A stretch of 64,000 nucleotides of DNA from JBPOFY01 sp049889815 (GCA_049889815.1 JBMHCR010000007.1:165304-229303); one strand, 5' to 3'; numbered from the stretch's first letter, positions 27,104-36,966 are shown. The notes: generated by a model from the letters alone, not told the origin. Numbers and translations are program-made.

Positions 27104-28708
27104 ATGATTCGGGGAATCGACAGTTGGGCGCTCATCAGCCTGCTGCTCGCCGCCCTACTGCTGGCGCCCTTGCTTGCGGTTTGCTCAGGTGTGCTAAGTG
27201 CCGGTCCCGAATGGACGCACATAGCCGACACGGTTCTACCCGGTTACTTGATTAACACGCTGATTCTTATCACAGGGGTCAGCGTTTTCAGTCTTTTATT
27301 TGCTGTGCCGACGGCCTGGTTTATCTCTACCTATGAGTTTACGGGACGCGGAGTTTGGCAGTGGGCCCTCGTTTTGCCGCTCGCAGTGCCGACCTTTGCA
27401 GCTGCATTTACTCACTACGATATACTCAGTTGGTCAATTCCCATAATCCTCGGAGTTCGGGAAGCATGGGGCTTCGAAGCCAGCCAGATCGCGGAACGAA
27501 TTTTGCGCTACGGGGTACTCATTCTACTCCTGAGCAGTGTTCTTTATCCTTACTTATACTTTTGCTTGCGCACTTCATTCTCGCGCCAGCAGCCTGCCTA
27601 TTTTGAAGCAGCGCGAATGCTCGGCAAAAGCACACGATCTATTTTCTGGCGCGTTTCGCTCGCGCTAGCCCGCCCATCCATGGCGGCCGGACTCAGCCTC
27701 ATCATCATGGAAGTGATCAACGACTATGGCGCGGTAAATTTCTTTGGTGTCCCGACACTGACAGAAGGCATCTTTCGCACATGGTTCGGTCTCAGCGATC
27801 AAAGTTCTGGCATACGCCTAGCTGTAATAGTCGTGGTAATAGTCTTCATCGTGTTGAGTCTCGAAGCTTGGCAACGTAGACGCCTACGCTACACCGAAGG
27901 CTCACTGACTGCAATGAAGCACCAACGCGCGCGACTCAACATCAGAGGATCGATTCTCGCCAACCTGCTTTGCCTAATCCCATTCAGCATCGGATTTCTC
28001 TTTCCAGTCGGGCGACTTATCCATTGGTCGCTTCTGTCGCGTCATGGCTTTGACTTCGCAGCATTCTTCCAACAAGTCGGCAGTAGTCTGTTTCTGGCAA
28101 TCGGAACCGCGCTAGTGCTGAGCTTTCTCGCATTCTTTCTGGCATTCAATGCCCACACTACAAAATCTAAAATCGCGATCCGCATCACCCGAGCGGCCAC
28201 ACTCGGCTACGCCATCCCAAGTGTAGTCACCGGGGTCGGCGTGATGGTGCTGCTTGGCAAACTCGACCTCCTATCGTCGAATCTCAGCGGTGCCCAGCTT
28301 GTCCTCAGCGGCAGCCTATGCGCGATCAGCTTCGCCTACGCAATTCGTTTTTTAACAGTCGCCTACCGGCCGGCTTATGCAGGCATTGAATCCGTATGTG
28401 CATCCCTACATGAAGCCTCAACATTACTCGGAAAAGGCAAACTCAGCAGTTTTTTTCGCATCCACTTCCCGCTACTCAAATTGAACTTACTCGCCGCGTC
28501 TGCCCTGGTATTTATCGACATCATGAAAGAGCTACCGCTCACTCTAGTGCTCCGCCCAAGTAATTTCGAGACCTTAGCCACCTTTGCATTTGGATTCGCC
28601 AAAGTCGGCGAAATCTATGATTGTGCTTTTCCCTGCCTACTCATCATCGCGCTCAGCGCCTGCGGACTCTTCCTGATCAACCGCTGGAGCGAACAACTAC
28701 AAGCGTAG
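27104..28708 (+). CDS. Ferric iron ABC transporter permease (FbpB type)
   Basis: A 534-residue permease made of two fused binding-protein-dependent transport domains, each with the EAA-type loop (FEAARMLGKSTRSIFWRVSLALARP near residue 175-200, and HEASTLLGKGKLSSFFRIHFPLLK in the second half). About 12 helices. The ATG at 27104 is used; a GTG at 27083 and a TTG at 27074 are in frame upstream and one would overlap the preceding stop. It partners with the adjacent binding protein and ATPase for ferric uptake. Confidence 0.9.
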   Translation: MIRGIDSWALISLLLAALLLAPLLAVCSGVLSAGPEWTHIADTVLPGYLINTLILITGVSVFSLLFAVPTAWFISTYEFTGRGVWQWALVLPLAVPTFAAAFTHYDILSWSIPIILGVREAWGFEASQIAERILRYGVLILLLSSVLYPYLYFCLRTSFSRQQPAYFEAARMLGKSTRSIFWRVSLALARPSMAAGLSLIIMEVINDYGAVNFFGVPTLTEGIFRTWFGLSDQSSGIRLAVIVVVIVFIVLSLEAWQRRRLRYTEGSLTAMKHQRARLNIRGSILANLLCLIPFSIGFLFPVGRLIHWSLLSRHGFDFAAFFQQVGSSLFLAIGTALVLSFLAFFLAFNAHTTKSKIAIRITRAATLGYAIPSVVTGVGVMVLLGKLDLLSSNLSGAQLVLSGSLCAISFAYAIRFLTVAYRPAYAGIESVCASLHEASTLLGKGKLSSFFRIHFPLLKLNLLAASALVFIDIMKELPLTLVLRPSNFETLATFAFGFAKVGEIYDCAFPCLLIIALSACGLFLINRWSEQLQA

Positions 28709-28710
28709 AC

Positions 28711-29445
28711 ATGTTAGAAATAGATAACGTTTCCAAAAAATTCCCAACTAACAGCACCGCAGCGGTCGATAGCATCTCGCTGACAGTCGGTTCGGCCCAA
28801 CTCCTATCTCTAGTTGGCGAAAGCGGCAGCGGTAAAACCACTTTATTAAGGATGATCGCCGGACTGGAGATTCCGGACTCAGGGTGCATTCATAAAAACG
28901 GTGTCTGCCTCACTTGTGATACGCATAATATCTCACCCGAGAAGCGACGTATCGGACTCGTCTTTCAAGGCGGTGCCCTCTTCCCGCACATGACGGCCGC
29001 TCAGAACATCAAATACGGGATCGGCTGGAGACGCCGAAAGGAAGCGGATGCGGTCGCACAAGAGCATCTAGATATTGTGCAACTTGGCGACAAAGGCTCA
29101 CGTTATCCACACCAACTCTCTGCTGGTGAACGCCAACGTGTCGCCCTCGCTCGCGCACTGGTTCTCAAGCCAGACCTCATCCTACTCGATGAGCCCTACA
29201 GCAATCTAGACATTGGGCTCACCATCGAACTCCGCGATCAAGTGCGCAGCGTGCTTAAACAACGAAAAATCTCCGGAATCCTCGTCACACACGACTCCGA
29301 CGATGCACGCCACTTTGGCGACAAAATAGCAGTATTCCGCCAAGGAAAGATAGTGCAGATCGGCGAGATTAACGAGGTCGCTGCCAATCCATGCAACCCA
29401 TACTGCACCCTTCTTGTGAACGGTCATCCGCAACATAAATCATAA
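28711..29445 (+). CDS. Ferric iron ABC transporter ATP-binding protein
   Basis: A 244-residue ABC ATPase starting at ATG 28711, two bases after the permease stop. Walker A is GESGSGKTT, the signature is LSAGERQR, Walker B is LILLDEP, and the switch His is in VTHDSDDA. The order binding protein-permease-ATPase matches fbpABC/afuABC. It lacks the long C-terminal regulatory domain of MalK/FbpC proteins. Confidence 0.92.
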   Translation: MLEIDNVSKKFPTNSTAAVDSISLTVGSAQLLSLVGESGSGKTTLLRMIAGLEIPDSGCIHKNGVCLTCDTHNISPEKRRIGLVFQGGALFPHMTAAQNIKYGIGWRRRKEADAVAQEHLDIVQLGDKGSRYPHQLSAGERQRVALARALVLKPDLILLDEPYSNLDIGLTIELRDQVRSVLKQRKISGILVTHDSDDARHFGDKIAVFRQGKIVQIGEINEVAANPCNPYCTLLVNGHPQHKS

Positions 29446-29483
29446 ATCAGAAATCACAGCAGCATCACTCTAAATCATCCCTA

Positions 29484-30257
29484 ATGAAGTATCGATCCAA
29501 GACAATTACCACAGTACTACTCAGCCTGTTGCTGACACCGTTCTGTTGCGCTAATGGAACCATCGAGACCGCTCGAACAACCGTCAAAGAATGGATCGCG
29601 ACCGAAAACGCCATCTCGGCTGAGGCAATAGCATGGGAGGAGAAAAAAGAGCTTCTGAATGACCTAATCGCTGTGATACGTGCCGAAGGATTAAAACATC
29701 GTGAGTCGATCGATGAAATTAAGGCAACTGCAACCGCTGCGGATACGATTCGGACAGAATTGCTGAGTGCTCAAGAATCACTCAGCAAAAGCGAAAGCCT
29801 TCTTTTAGACTTCCTGAAAAAAATGGAGCCTCGAATCGTCGCTCTCAAAACATCCCTCCCGCAACCGCTTATCGATAAGCTGAAGCCCCTCTATCAGCGG
29901 ATTCCCGCAAAACCGGAAACCTCAACCCTGAGCAATGCCGAACGCCTGCAGACCATTATCGGGATTCTGACTACCATTCAACAATTCGACAAAACCGTGA
30001 CGGTGACGGAGAGTCTTCGCGAACTGAAAGACGGTTCCACGGTTGAGGTACAGACGCTCTACTTAGGCCTAGGAGCTGCCTATTACAAAACGCGTGCAGG
30101 CGACGATGCCGGCATCGGCACCCCGAGTGCAGAAGGCTGGGTATGGATGTCGCAAACGGAACTCAGTCACCGCATAGCTGCAGCCATGGATATTGCCGAG
30201 AACGTTTCTCAGGAAGCGCGCTTCATCAACCTACCTGTTCAACTCAGCAATCCGTGA
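29484..30257 (+). CDS. DUF3450 family periplasmic coiled-coil protein
   Basis: A 257-residue protein with a signal peptide (about 1-23) and an alpha-helical, coiled-coil body, then the conserved LYLGLGAAYYKTRAGDDAGI (about 191-210) segment that marks DUF3450. Genes of this family usually precede an ExbB-like protein in a TonB energising cluster, as here. The stop is 2 nt before the next ATG. It probably helps arrange the ExbB/ExbD complex in the periplasm; its exact role is not known. Confidence 0.88.
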   Translation: MKYRSKTITTVLLSLLLTPFCCANGTIETARTTVKEWIATENAISAEAIAWEEKKELLNDLIAVIRAEGLKHRESIDEIKATATAADTIRTELLSAQESLSKSESLLLDFLKKMEPRIVALKTSLPQPLIDKLKPLYQRIPAKPETSTLSNAERLQTIIGILTTIQQFDKTVTVTESLRELKDGSTVEVQTLYLGLGAAYYKTRAGDDAGIGTPSAEGWVWMSQTELSHRIAAAMDIAENVSQEARFINLPVQLSNP

Positions 30258-30259
30258 GC

Positions 30260-31663
30260 ATGCAACTTTCCAAAACACTCAAATTCTGCTTGGTGGGCGG
30301 CTCACTTTTTGCCGCGCCCTTTTCCGCGATTCAGGGGCAAAATTTGAGCGATCTGCAAAACACCCAGCACGCGAAGCTTGAAGCCGCGATCCAAGAACTC
30401 GCCCAACAGCGCAAAGAGATCCAGAGTCAGCAAATTCCACTGGCTCAAGAACTACGCAACTTGGAGCAGGAAGCCAAAGAACTGCGAAGGCAACATCGCG
30501 AGGCGCGCAAAGCCAGAGACAGCCGCAGTGTTGATCTGGAAACGCTTAAACAAGCCGTAAGAAGCCAGCAGCAAGCCTACAACTACATCACACGCACACT
30601 CTTCAGCGAATACAGCAGCTCTTATGAAAGCTCGCTCAGCGCGGGAGAGCTCGCAACTTACGGGAAATCGGTCCGAGACCTAAATCTACAACTGGAAAAT
30701 CCGCAACTCAGCGAAACCGAACAACTGCAAGCCATGCTCGACTTGATCGTCGAGTCGACCGAGCGCATCGAATCCACCATTGGCGGTAAATACTACGAAG
30801 GCGAGGCACTCGATACCGAAGGCCGTCTTATCGACGGAGCGTTTATACAAGTCGGCCCCCTGCTCTACTTCAGTAGCGATTCCGCTTCGGGCGTGATTGC
30901 AGAGAGCAAGACCTTCCAAGCGCGAGTGCGCTCGATCAACTCAAGTGCTGACAAACTGGTCAAAGAAATCGCCTCAACCAAAAGCGGCGAACTGCCCATC
31001 GACCCAAGCCTCGGCAATGCTCTCGCTATGCAGAGCACCAAGGACAGTGTCTGGGAGCACATTAAAAAAGGCGGCATCTGGGTCTATCCAATTATCCTGT
31101 TTGCTTTCGTGGCCACCGTGATCGCCATTTTCAAGTTTATTCAAATCATGAAGATCCGCCAACCGGCTCCCCAAGTCGTCCACGACATTGTGAAGCTCTT
31201 ACGCGAGGGCAAACAAACAGAAGCACGGAAGCTCGCACAAAGCCAGCCAGCGCCGGCACGCGATATGTTTATCCGAGCAGTCGAACATGCGGATGAATCC
31301 ATCGAACTCGTTGAAGAAGCGATGTATGAGTCGATGCTCCACACGCAACCAGCACTTGAGCGCTACCTAAACATCATCGCGGTGACTGCTTCTGTAGCTC
31401 CGTTACTCGGTCTGCTTGGAACTGTTACCGGCATCATCAAAACCTTTAATCTGATGCGTGTATTCGGCGCAGGTGATCCCAAGCCACTCATCTCTGGTAT
31501 CTCGGAAGCGCTGATCACCACCGAGCTTGGGCTCGTTCTCGCAATCCCTGCACTGTTGATCCACGCCCTGCTTTCACGTAAGGTCGCCGGAGCCATGGCG
31601 CATTGCGAGAAACTCTCAGTCGCTTTCATCAACAGTATCTCTCGACGCGAAAGCCCCAAATAA
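30260..31663 (+). CDS. MotA/TolQ/ExbB proton channel protein with periplasmic coiled coil
   Basis: A 467-residue protein, start at ATG 30260. A signal peptide (about 1-28) is followed by a coiled coil (about 30-120), a mixed domain, and a C-terminal MotA/TolQ/ExbB domain: helices near 275-298, 375-400 and 425-445, with GLLGTVTGIIKTFN in the second and ITTELGLVLAIPALLIH in the third. This is the long ExbB form that pairs with DUF3450. It forms the proton channel that energises TonB. Confidence 0.92.
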   Translation: MQLSKTLKFCLVGGSLFAAPFSAIQGQNLSDLQNTQHAKLEAAIQELAQQRKEIQSQQIPLAQELRNLEQEAKELRRQHREARKARDSRSVDLETLKQAVRSQQQAYNYITRTLFSEYSSSYESSLSAGELATYGKSVRDLNLQLENPQLSETEQLQAMLDLIVESTERIESTIGGKYYEGEALDTEGRLIDGAFIQVGPLLYFSSDSASGVIAESKTFQARVRSINSSADKLVKEIASTKSGELPIDPSLGNALAMQSTKDSVWEHIKKGGIWVYPIILFAFVATVIAIFKFIQIMKIRQPAPQVVHDIVKLLREGKQTEARKLAQSQPAPARDMFIRAVEHADESIELVEEAMYESMLHTQPALERYLNIIAVTASVAPLLGLLGTVTGIIKTFNLMRVFGAGDPKPLISGISEALITTELGLVLAIPALLIHALLSRKVAGAMAHCEKLSVAFINSISRRESPK

Positions 31664-31666
31664 ACA

Positions 31667-32263
31667 ATGGAAGGCAGCAGCATTCATTTTATTACGAGCG
31701 CCTTCGACACTTGGTTGAGTGGCGGTTGGTTGATGTTGCCTCTATTTGCACTTGCCATCTGCATGTATTATTCAGCGCTAGATTTGCTGCTCCGTTTGGA
31801 ATCGCACTTTCTTGTGAGGAGTCAGGCATATAAACTAGACGATGCTCAGCTCGAAACCGCCCTAGACAAGTGGCTCAAATATCTAAGACCCGTGCTTCTG
31901 GAAGACAGCGAATCCACGGTTGAAGTACGTCGTCGTTTCCGCGAAGTACGACAAGAGTATCTGCCGATCATCAACCGACGCATTCGCTTTCTTGCCATCG
32001 TGATCACCGCGGGACCACTGGTTGGTCTGCTCGGCACAGTTACAGGAATGCTCGCAACCTTCGGCGGAATGGTCGCCGACTCAGGCAACAAGTTCGATAA
32101 CATGATCGAAGGCATCTCCGAGGCGCTGATCACCACACAGACCGGACTAATGATCTCAATTCCCGCACTGGTCATCCTCTCTTTCATCATTCAGCGCCGC
32201 AACCGTCTTGTACGCAACATCGCACGGCTGGAATACTACAACGTAAAAATTGTTTCACGATGA
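31667..32263 (+). CDS. exbB: MotA/TolQ/ExbB proton channel protein (short form)
   Basis: A 198-residue ExbB/TolQ protein with three membrane helices (about 17-38, 110-130 and 155-175) and the family segments GLLGTVTGMLATF and ITTQTGLMISIPALVI. It is the second channel protein in this cluster, starting 3 nt after the first. The end overlaps the exbD start (ATGA at 32260-32263). Confidence 0.93.
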   Translation: MEGSSIHFITSAFDTWLSGGWLMLPLFALAICMYYSALDLLLRLESHFLVRSQAYKLDDAQLETALDKWLKYLRPVLLEDSESTVEVRRRFREVRQEYLPIINRRIRFLAIVITAGPLVGLLGTVTGMLATFGGMVADSGNKFDNMIEGISEALITTQTGLMISIPALVILSFIIQRRNRLVRNIARLEYYNVKIVSR

Positions 32264-32667
32264 AACGACGCAAACTACTCTTCTCTCAAGACAGCAAGGC
32301 AGACGAAATCAATGTCTCACCGCTGATCGACATCGTCTTTATCCTGCTGATCTTCTTCATTGTAACGACCGTCTTCGTTGAAGAGACTGGAGTCGAAGTG
32401 CAGCGCCCGCAGGCAGCTTCCGCACTCGATCTGGAAAAGAACTCTATCCTCATCGCGATCACGGAGGATAGCAAAGTCATTTACGGCGGACAAGAGATCG
32501 GCGTTCAGGGGGTACGCGGCACCGTTCGTCGACTCATCAATCGCAAAAGCGATATGCCGGTCATCATTCAAGCTGATAAAAACGCTTCCGTCGAACTCTA
32601 CACCCGCGTGCATGACGAAGCTGCCCTTGCCGGTGCACTCAGCATCAATCTCGCTACTGCCCGTTAA
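32260..32667 (+). CDS. exbD: ExbD/TolR biopolymer transport protein
   Basis: A 135-residue protein with one N-terminal membrane helix (about 24-42) and the proton-relay Asp in VSPLIDIVFILLIFF (Asp25 region). The periplasmic part contains PVIIQADKNASVELYTRV, typical of ExbD. It overlaps exbB by 4 nt and tonB by 1 nt (TAATG at 32665-32669). Confidence 0.94.
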   Translation: MKRRKLLFSQDSKADEINVSPLIDIVFILLIFFIVTTVFVEETGVEVQRPQAASALDLEKNSILIAITEDSKVIYGGQEIGVQGVRGTVRRLINRKSDMPVIIQADKNASVELYTRVHDEAALAGALSINLATAR

Positions 32668-33332
32668 TGAATCAAGCACTGCCAACAGCCGAGCACAAAG
32701 CTCTTCGCCCACTAGCGATGTTCGCTGCTGTGCTGATGGCGTTTATATTGTTTTTACTGATCCCGCTCACGCAAACGTCGAACGATAGCCGTGAACGAAT
32801 TTTCATTGTGCGTGAAACGGTGACGATCCAACCACCACAGAGCATCGTGCCTCCCACAAAAGATCAGCCGAAAGAACCAGAGCTCCAGCCACAGCCCGAA
32901 TTCAAACAACAGGTGCCGGAGCTTTCACTCAGCCAACTAGAACTATCGCTCAACCCGGGTGTTGACGATGCCGTTCGCATCGGGGTCAAAGGCGGTGGAT
33001 TCATAACCGATTTCAACACCGTATCAGACATTCAAGAGATGTTTACCTTCTCCGATCTGGAACAGGCACCAAACATCATCAATCAACCGCGCGTCCAATT
33101 CCCCAGCAAGCTCTCACGGCGCGGCGTTAAAGAGGGACGCGTCGTTGCGACCATCGAGATCGATGAACGCGGTCGTGCGACCATCATAAGGATTGTTTCC
33201 AGCACCTCACCTGAACTCATCGATCCAGCACGTAGCGTCATCCGCCAAGCACGCTTCACCCAACCTACCGTGAACGGCAAACCTTCAAAAGTTCGTGGCG
33301 ACTGGCCGATTGTTCTCCGAGCTCCCAAATAA
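32667..33332 (+). CDS. tonB: TonB family energy transducer
   Basis: A 221-residue TonB. A membrane helix (about 16-34) is followed by a Pro-rich stretch (about 55-85, PPQSIVPPTKDQPKEPELQP) that spans the periplasm, and a C-terminal TonB domain (about 135-221) with PSKLSRRGVKEGRVVATIEI and the usual FTQPTVNGKPS segment. It carries proton-motive energy from ExbBD to the outer-membrane receptor. The receptor gene is in the same locus. Confidence 0.93.
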   Translation: MNQALPTAEHKALRPLAMFAAVLMAFILFLLIPLTQTSNDSRERIFIVRETVTIQPPQSIVPPTKDQPKEPELQPQPEFKQQVPELSLSQLELSLNPGVDDAVRIGVKGGGFITDFNTVSDIQEMFTFSDLEQAPNIINQPRVQFPSKLSRRGVKEGRVVATIEIDERGRATIIRIVSSTSPELIDPARSVIRQARFTQPTVNGKPSKVRGDWPIVLRAPK

Positions 33333-33349
33333 TCTTTTCTCACCCGACT

Positions 33350-34705
33350 ATGCGTCATCTCTGTATCATACTTTTTACATTACTCAGCGCTCAGCTATCG
33401 ACCCGTGCCGAGACCTTCGCACTCGTCGATACAGGTCCCGGCAGCCCAGATTTTCGCAAGCGCTTTATGGGCAGCTTCGGCATCAACTCGGCTATCGAGC
33501 CGCAAATCATAGAGAAAGACCGACCACTCTACGAGTCCATCGAACCGCACCTTGAGAACAACCCGAATCGTGCGATTCAACTGGTCGAGCAGGGCATTAA
33601 CTCTGGGAGCAATGCTGCCTTCGACTTTCTCTTGGGCAGCCTCTACTACATACAAGGAAATTTCTCAAAAGCAGAAGCCTCTCTGAGAACTGCGCTTAAA
33701 AAGTTTCCTGATTTCCGACGCGCGCACCGCAACCTTTCGCTGATTTACATCCAGCGCGAGGACTACCAACGCTCCGTCCAACACCTTGTTCGTGTAATCG
33801 AGCTCGGCGGCAATGATGGACAGAGCTACAGCATGCTCGCATACGCCTATTTAAATCAGGAAAAGTATCAGGCTGCGCTCACCGCCTACCAAATGGCACG
33901 CATGTTCCTACCCGACAGTCTCGATGTACGCCGCGGAGAAGCGCAATGCCTACTCATGACCCACCAATACGAAGCAGCCATAGCACTCTTCGACGAGTTG
34001 ATCATAGAGAATCCCCATAAACAGGATTTCTGGCTCTTCCAAGCCAATGCCTTCTTAGCGGTTGAGCGCTTCGTGGATACCATCGCAAATCTGGAGATTG
34101 CCCACACGGTGGCTCCACCAAAAGCAGCCAGCCTATACCTGCTCGGCGATCTATACACCCGTCGTAACAGCTACAAGCAGGCCATTACCAACTACAAGGC
34201 AGCCGTCAAAAGCGATCCGAATATCCTCGGTGATACTGCCTTGCTGCCCCTCACTCGACTCATGCAAATGGGACTATTTGAAGAAGCGCAGGACTACCTG
34301 AGTACACTAAACAGCGTACTCCAAACCGAGCTTACACCAAAGCAGACCGCACAGAAAAATGTATTTACCGCGCAACTGCAGATTGAGATCGGCGACCCAG
34401 CACAAGGTATTCAGCAACTCAAAAGCATCCTCGAAACCGACCCGCTCAACATCGACGGCCTCCTCCTCATTGGCAGCGTTTACCTCAAACAAGACAACTA
34501 CGCACAAGCGAGCTTTTACTACGAGCGCGCGACTAAGATTCCGGAGGCACAGGTTCGCGGTCTCGTGGGCCTCGCACGCACCGCAGTCAAAGAGAGTAAA
34601 TTCAAGGATGCACTCGCATACCTTGAAAAGTCTCAGTCCATCGAACCCCGCAACGACGTAGCAAGCTTCGCGGCAAGCATTCGCAAAGCAATCGCGGCTG
34701 AGTAG
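33350..34705 (+). CDS. Secreted TPR protein of the TonB cluster
   Basis: A 451-residue protein with a signal peptide (about 1-20) and a chain of about ten tetratricopeptide-like repeats, for example AFDFLLGSLYYIQGNFSKAE, AHRNLSLIYIQREDYQRS and DGLLLIGSVYLKQDNYAQAS. TPR proteins commonly end this type of ExbB/ExbD/TonB operon. It probably scaffolds periplasmic parts. It meets a minus-strand antiporter gene with a 3-nt gap and no visible terminator. Confidence 0.85.
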   Translation: MRHLCIILFTLLSAQLSTRAETFALVDTGPGSPDFRKRFMGSFGINSAIEPQIIEKDRPLYESIEPHLENNPNRAIQLVEQGINSGSNAAFDFLLGSLYYIQGNFSKAEASLRTALKKFPDFRRAHRNLSLIYIQREDYQRSVQHLVRVIELGGNDGQSYSMLAYAYLNQEKYQAALTAYQMARMFLPDSLDVRRGEAQCLLMTHQYEAAIALFDELIIENPHKQDFWLFQANAFLAVERFVDTIANLEIAHTVAPPKAASLYLLGDLYTRRNSYKQAITNYKAAVKSDPNILGDTALLPLTRLMQMGLFEEAQDYLSTLNSVLQTELTPKQTAQKNVFTAQLQIEIGDPAQGIQQLKSILETDPLNIDGLLLIGSVYLKQDNYAQASFYYERATKIPEAQVRGLVGLARTAVKESKFKDALAYLEKSQSIEPRNDVASFAASIRKAIAAE

Positions 34706-34708
34706 GCC

Positions 34709-36319
34709 CTAGTGAGGCAGCAGCAGGAACACCACAATCATGACGAAGGTCGGAAAGAGCGCTCCAAGAAGCAATTTCAATGGCGACACTCCACCTTCAA
34801 AGAATTTGCTGAGAATACTCTGACCCGCCGGATTCGGTGCATTGGCAATCACAGTCAAACCTCCACCAGTAACCGCACCGGCGACCACCGCGTATTGCAA
34901 GGCAACTGCTCGCGCAGTGTCGGGCGCGGTATGGTGATCAAAAGCCGGCACTTGTGAAGCTAGGAAAGTGATCGCGGCGTTGTCATTAAATGCAGTCAGA
35001 ACCGTCGCACCAAGAAAGAGCATGGTTTCACCCAGCGAGGACAAAACTGGGGCAATCCACCAGCCCTGCAGACCACCATGAGTGACCAAACCAGCAAGAA
35101 AGAATCCAACCAAAATCGGTCCTTTGAGGCTAATCGCATATTGGTGGTGATCGGTCGCAATGGTGAATGCGATAAAGACAAGGAATCCACCAATGAATAG
35201 TGCCGGATGGTGCAGTGTGTAGACCGTCCATGCCAGGAAGAAAAGGTGCACAAGAATGATCCAGGACGGTGCCGGTTCCTCTTTCTCTTCCGTCGCTTCA
35301 GCAGCAACAGCCGCTGCTTTCTCTTTCAAATTCACGAAGTTCTTGCGGAAAACCATGTAATAGACCGCTGTTGCAATCAGAATACCGACGACCGCGCGCC
35401 AGCCGAAATTGGTAAACATAAAGGCAATATCCCACTCCCATTTGCTGGCAACCATTAGAACTGGAGGCGCCGCAAAGTGTGTGAGCGTGCCACCCACCGA
35501 TATATTAACGAACAACAGACCAAGCGTCGCATATTTAAACGTTGGAGTCGGGTTGTAGCGGTAAAACTGATGTCCGAGAAGGAGTGCTGCAATGGTCATC
35601 GCGGCTGGCTCCGTGATAAAGGAACCCAGCAGAGGCGCGATAATCAGAATTGAGAGCCACCATGCCGCAGGCGATTTTCCGCCGATTTTCGCAACTGCAC
35701 TGAGAGCATTTTCAGCAAATGCGACAACTGGTCGCGACGCCGCAATCGCCATGATCACAACCACAAACAAAGGTTCGGTGTAATTCCTCGTATCAATGTA
35801 GTGGGTCGCCGTGTGCCAATCATGAACAAATACAATCGTGAATAACAGAGGAATCAGCCAGATGCCGAAAATCGCCTCAATCTCGCCCAAGAAATGGTAG
35901 GCCGTTGCCTTAAAACTGACTGGGTCTTTATTTCCATGGTAGCGACGTGAATTCTTCTTCACAAACTCCTCATGCGCATGCTCGGCAGCGTGCGCCTTTT
36001 TCATAATCGGGCCCGCCGCGAACGTATGTAAAATCGCCAAGAAAAAGAGAATCGTTGCCACTACATTCAATGGGTCCGCTCCCGCACGTATCTTCAGGAT
36101 TTCGAGAACACTCAAATCCTCATGAGCGATACCCAATTCTTGAGCCCGCTCCTCTTCCATTGTAGTGTAATCCTCCAATGGAATCGGAAAGGCTGCATCA
36201 CCTTTTGCAGCGGAAGCCCCAGCAGCAGTTAACTCGGAGAATGAGCCACCAAGGATGCACAGGGTTAATAGAAGCGGTTGGCAGAATCTTGATACAGTCC
36301 AGGATCGAAGTAAATTCAT
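34709..36319 (-). CDS. Putative Na+/H+ antiporter
   Basis: A 536-residue membrane protein starting at ATG 36319 (MNLLRSWTVSRFCQPLLLTL), which gives a clear signal peptide; a GTG 72 nt upstream would extend it. There are about 12 helices. Family-like segments are LLGSFITEPAAMTIAALLL, GGTLTHFAAPPVLMVA and the C-terminal GAVTGGGLTVIANAPNPAG. These match the putative Na+/H+ antiporter family (PF07399). The role would be sodium or pH homeostasis in a marine or saline setting, which fits but is inferred. Confidence 0.85.
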   Translation of the reverse strand: MNLLRSWTVSRFCQPLLLTLCILGGSFSELTAAGASAAKGDAAFPIPLEDYTTMEEERAQELGIAHEDLSVLEILKIRAGADPLNVVATILFFLAILHTFAAGPIMKKAHAAEHAHEEFVKKNSRRYHGNKDPVSFKATAYHFLGEIEAIFGIWLIPLLFTIVFVHDWHTATHYIDTRNYTEPLFVVVIMAIAASRPVVAFAENALSAVAKIGGKSPAAWWLSILIIAPLLGSFITEPAAMTIAALLLGHQFYRYNPTPTFKYATLGLLFVNISVGGTLTHFAAPPVLMVASKWEWDIAFMFTNFGWRAVVGILIATAVYYMVFRKNFVNLKEKAAAVAAEATEEKEEPAPSWIILVHLFFLAWTVYTLHHPALFIGGFLVFIAFTIATDHHQYAISLKGPILVGFFLAGLVTHGGLQGWWIAPVLSSLGETMLFLGATVLTAFNDNAAITFLASQVPAFDHHTAPDTARAVALQYAVVAGAVTGGGLTVIANAPNPAGQSILSKFFEGGVSPLKLLLGALFPTFVMIVVFLLLPH

Positions 36320-36426
36320 GCAAGGGTTTGAAATCAGCTGACCACGTGTAGCAAGTAATTTCGACCAATTTTTGTTCAATTTTAAAACCACACATCATAA
36401 TAAAGGACGCGCTTGGTCAGAACACA

Positions 36427-36966
36427 CTACTCTCCTGCGGTCGACACAGGAATCTCTCCATCGGAACGATTGCGACGAAACTGATACTTATTAATATCAC
36501 GCAATGAGAGCTTCACGCCCAGTTCCTCGTATTTCCGATTATCTTGGAGCATCATGTAGTAAAGCTGCTTTTCCGCTAATTTAGCAGCCTTCTGGTCCGT
36601 CTGGATGAGGGCATTTTGCTGTAATGTCGCCAAACGTTCATTCCACCGCGACATCTCGTAGTTTTTCATCTGATATTCTTTTGTTTCAGTACTAAATATC
36701 TTCTTTTCGTTGGAATCTCTAGCGCTGATTGGTGCGCGCTTCGAACCCAGAGCAGAAAAGTGCTTATCCCACTCCTTGAGAGCGAACGATTTGTCCAAAA
36801 GGTTCGATTGCTGTGGAGCCTTCCACTTGCGTTGCTCGACCCGCTGCTTCCCCAATCGGGAATTCTCGGCCGATAGTTCGTTCACAACTGCGCTGCCTTC
36901 CCCGTAAACCAATGAGGTGAAGGCGAAAATAAAAACCGGGGCAACCCATCTGAAAACTCTCAACAT
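36427..36966 (-). CDS. Hypothetical secreted helical protein
   Basis: A 179-residue protein with a signal peptide (about 1-22, ending YGEG) and a highly charged, mostly helical body with coiled-coil character (EKKIFSTETKEYQMKNYEMS, NALIQTDQKAAKLAEKQLYY). No domain is recognised. It lies between the antiporter and leuS, on the opposite strand from leuS. No cysteine follows the signal, so it is probably periplasmic rather than a lipoprotein. Confidence 0.7.
   Translation of the reverse strand: MLRVFRWVAPVFIFAFTSLVYGEGSAVVNELSAENSRLGKQRVEQRKWKAPQQSNLLDKSFALKEWDKHFSALGSKRAPISARDSNEKKIFSTETKEYQMKNYEMSRWNERLATLQQNALIQTDQKAAKLAEKQLYYMMLQDNRKYEELGVKLSLRDINKYQFRRNRSDGEIPVSTAGE

Noticed and set aside
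36320..36391. GTG start extending the antiporter
   Set aside because: The extension has no signal-like pattern; the ATG at 36319 gives a normal signal peptide.
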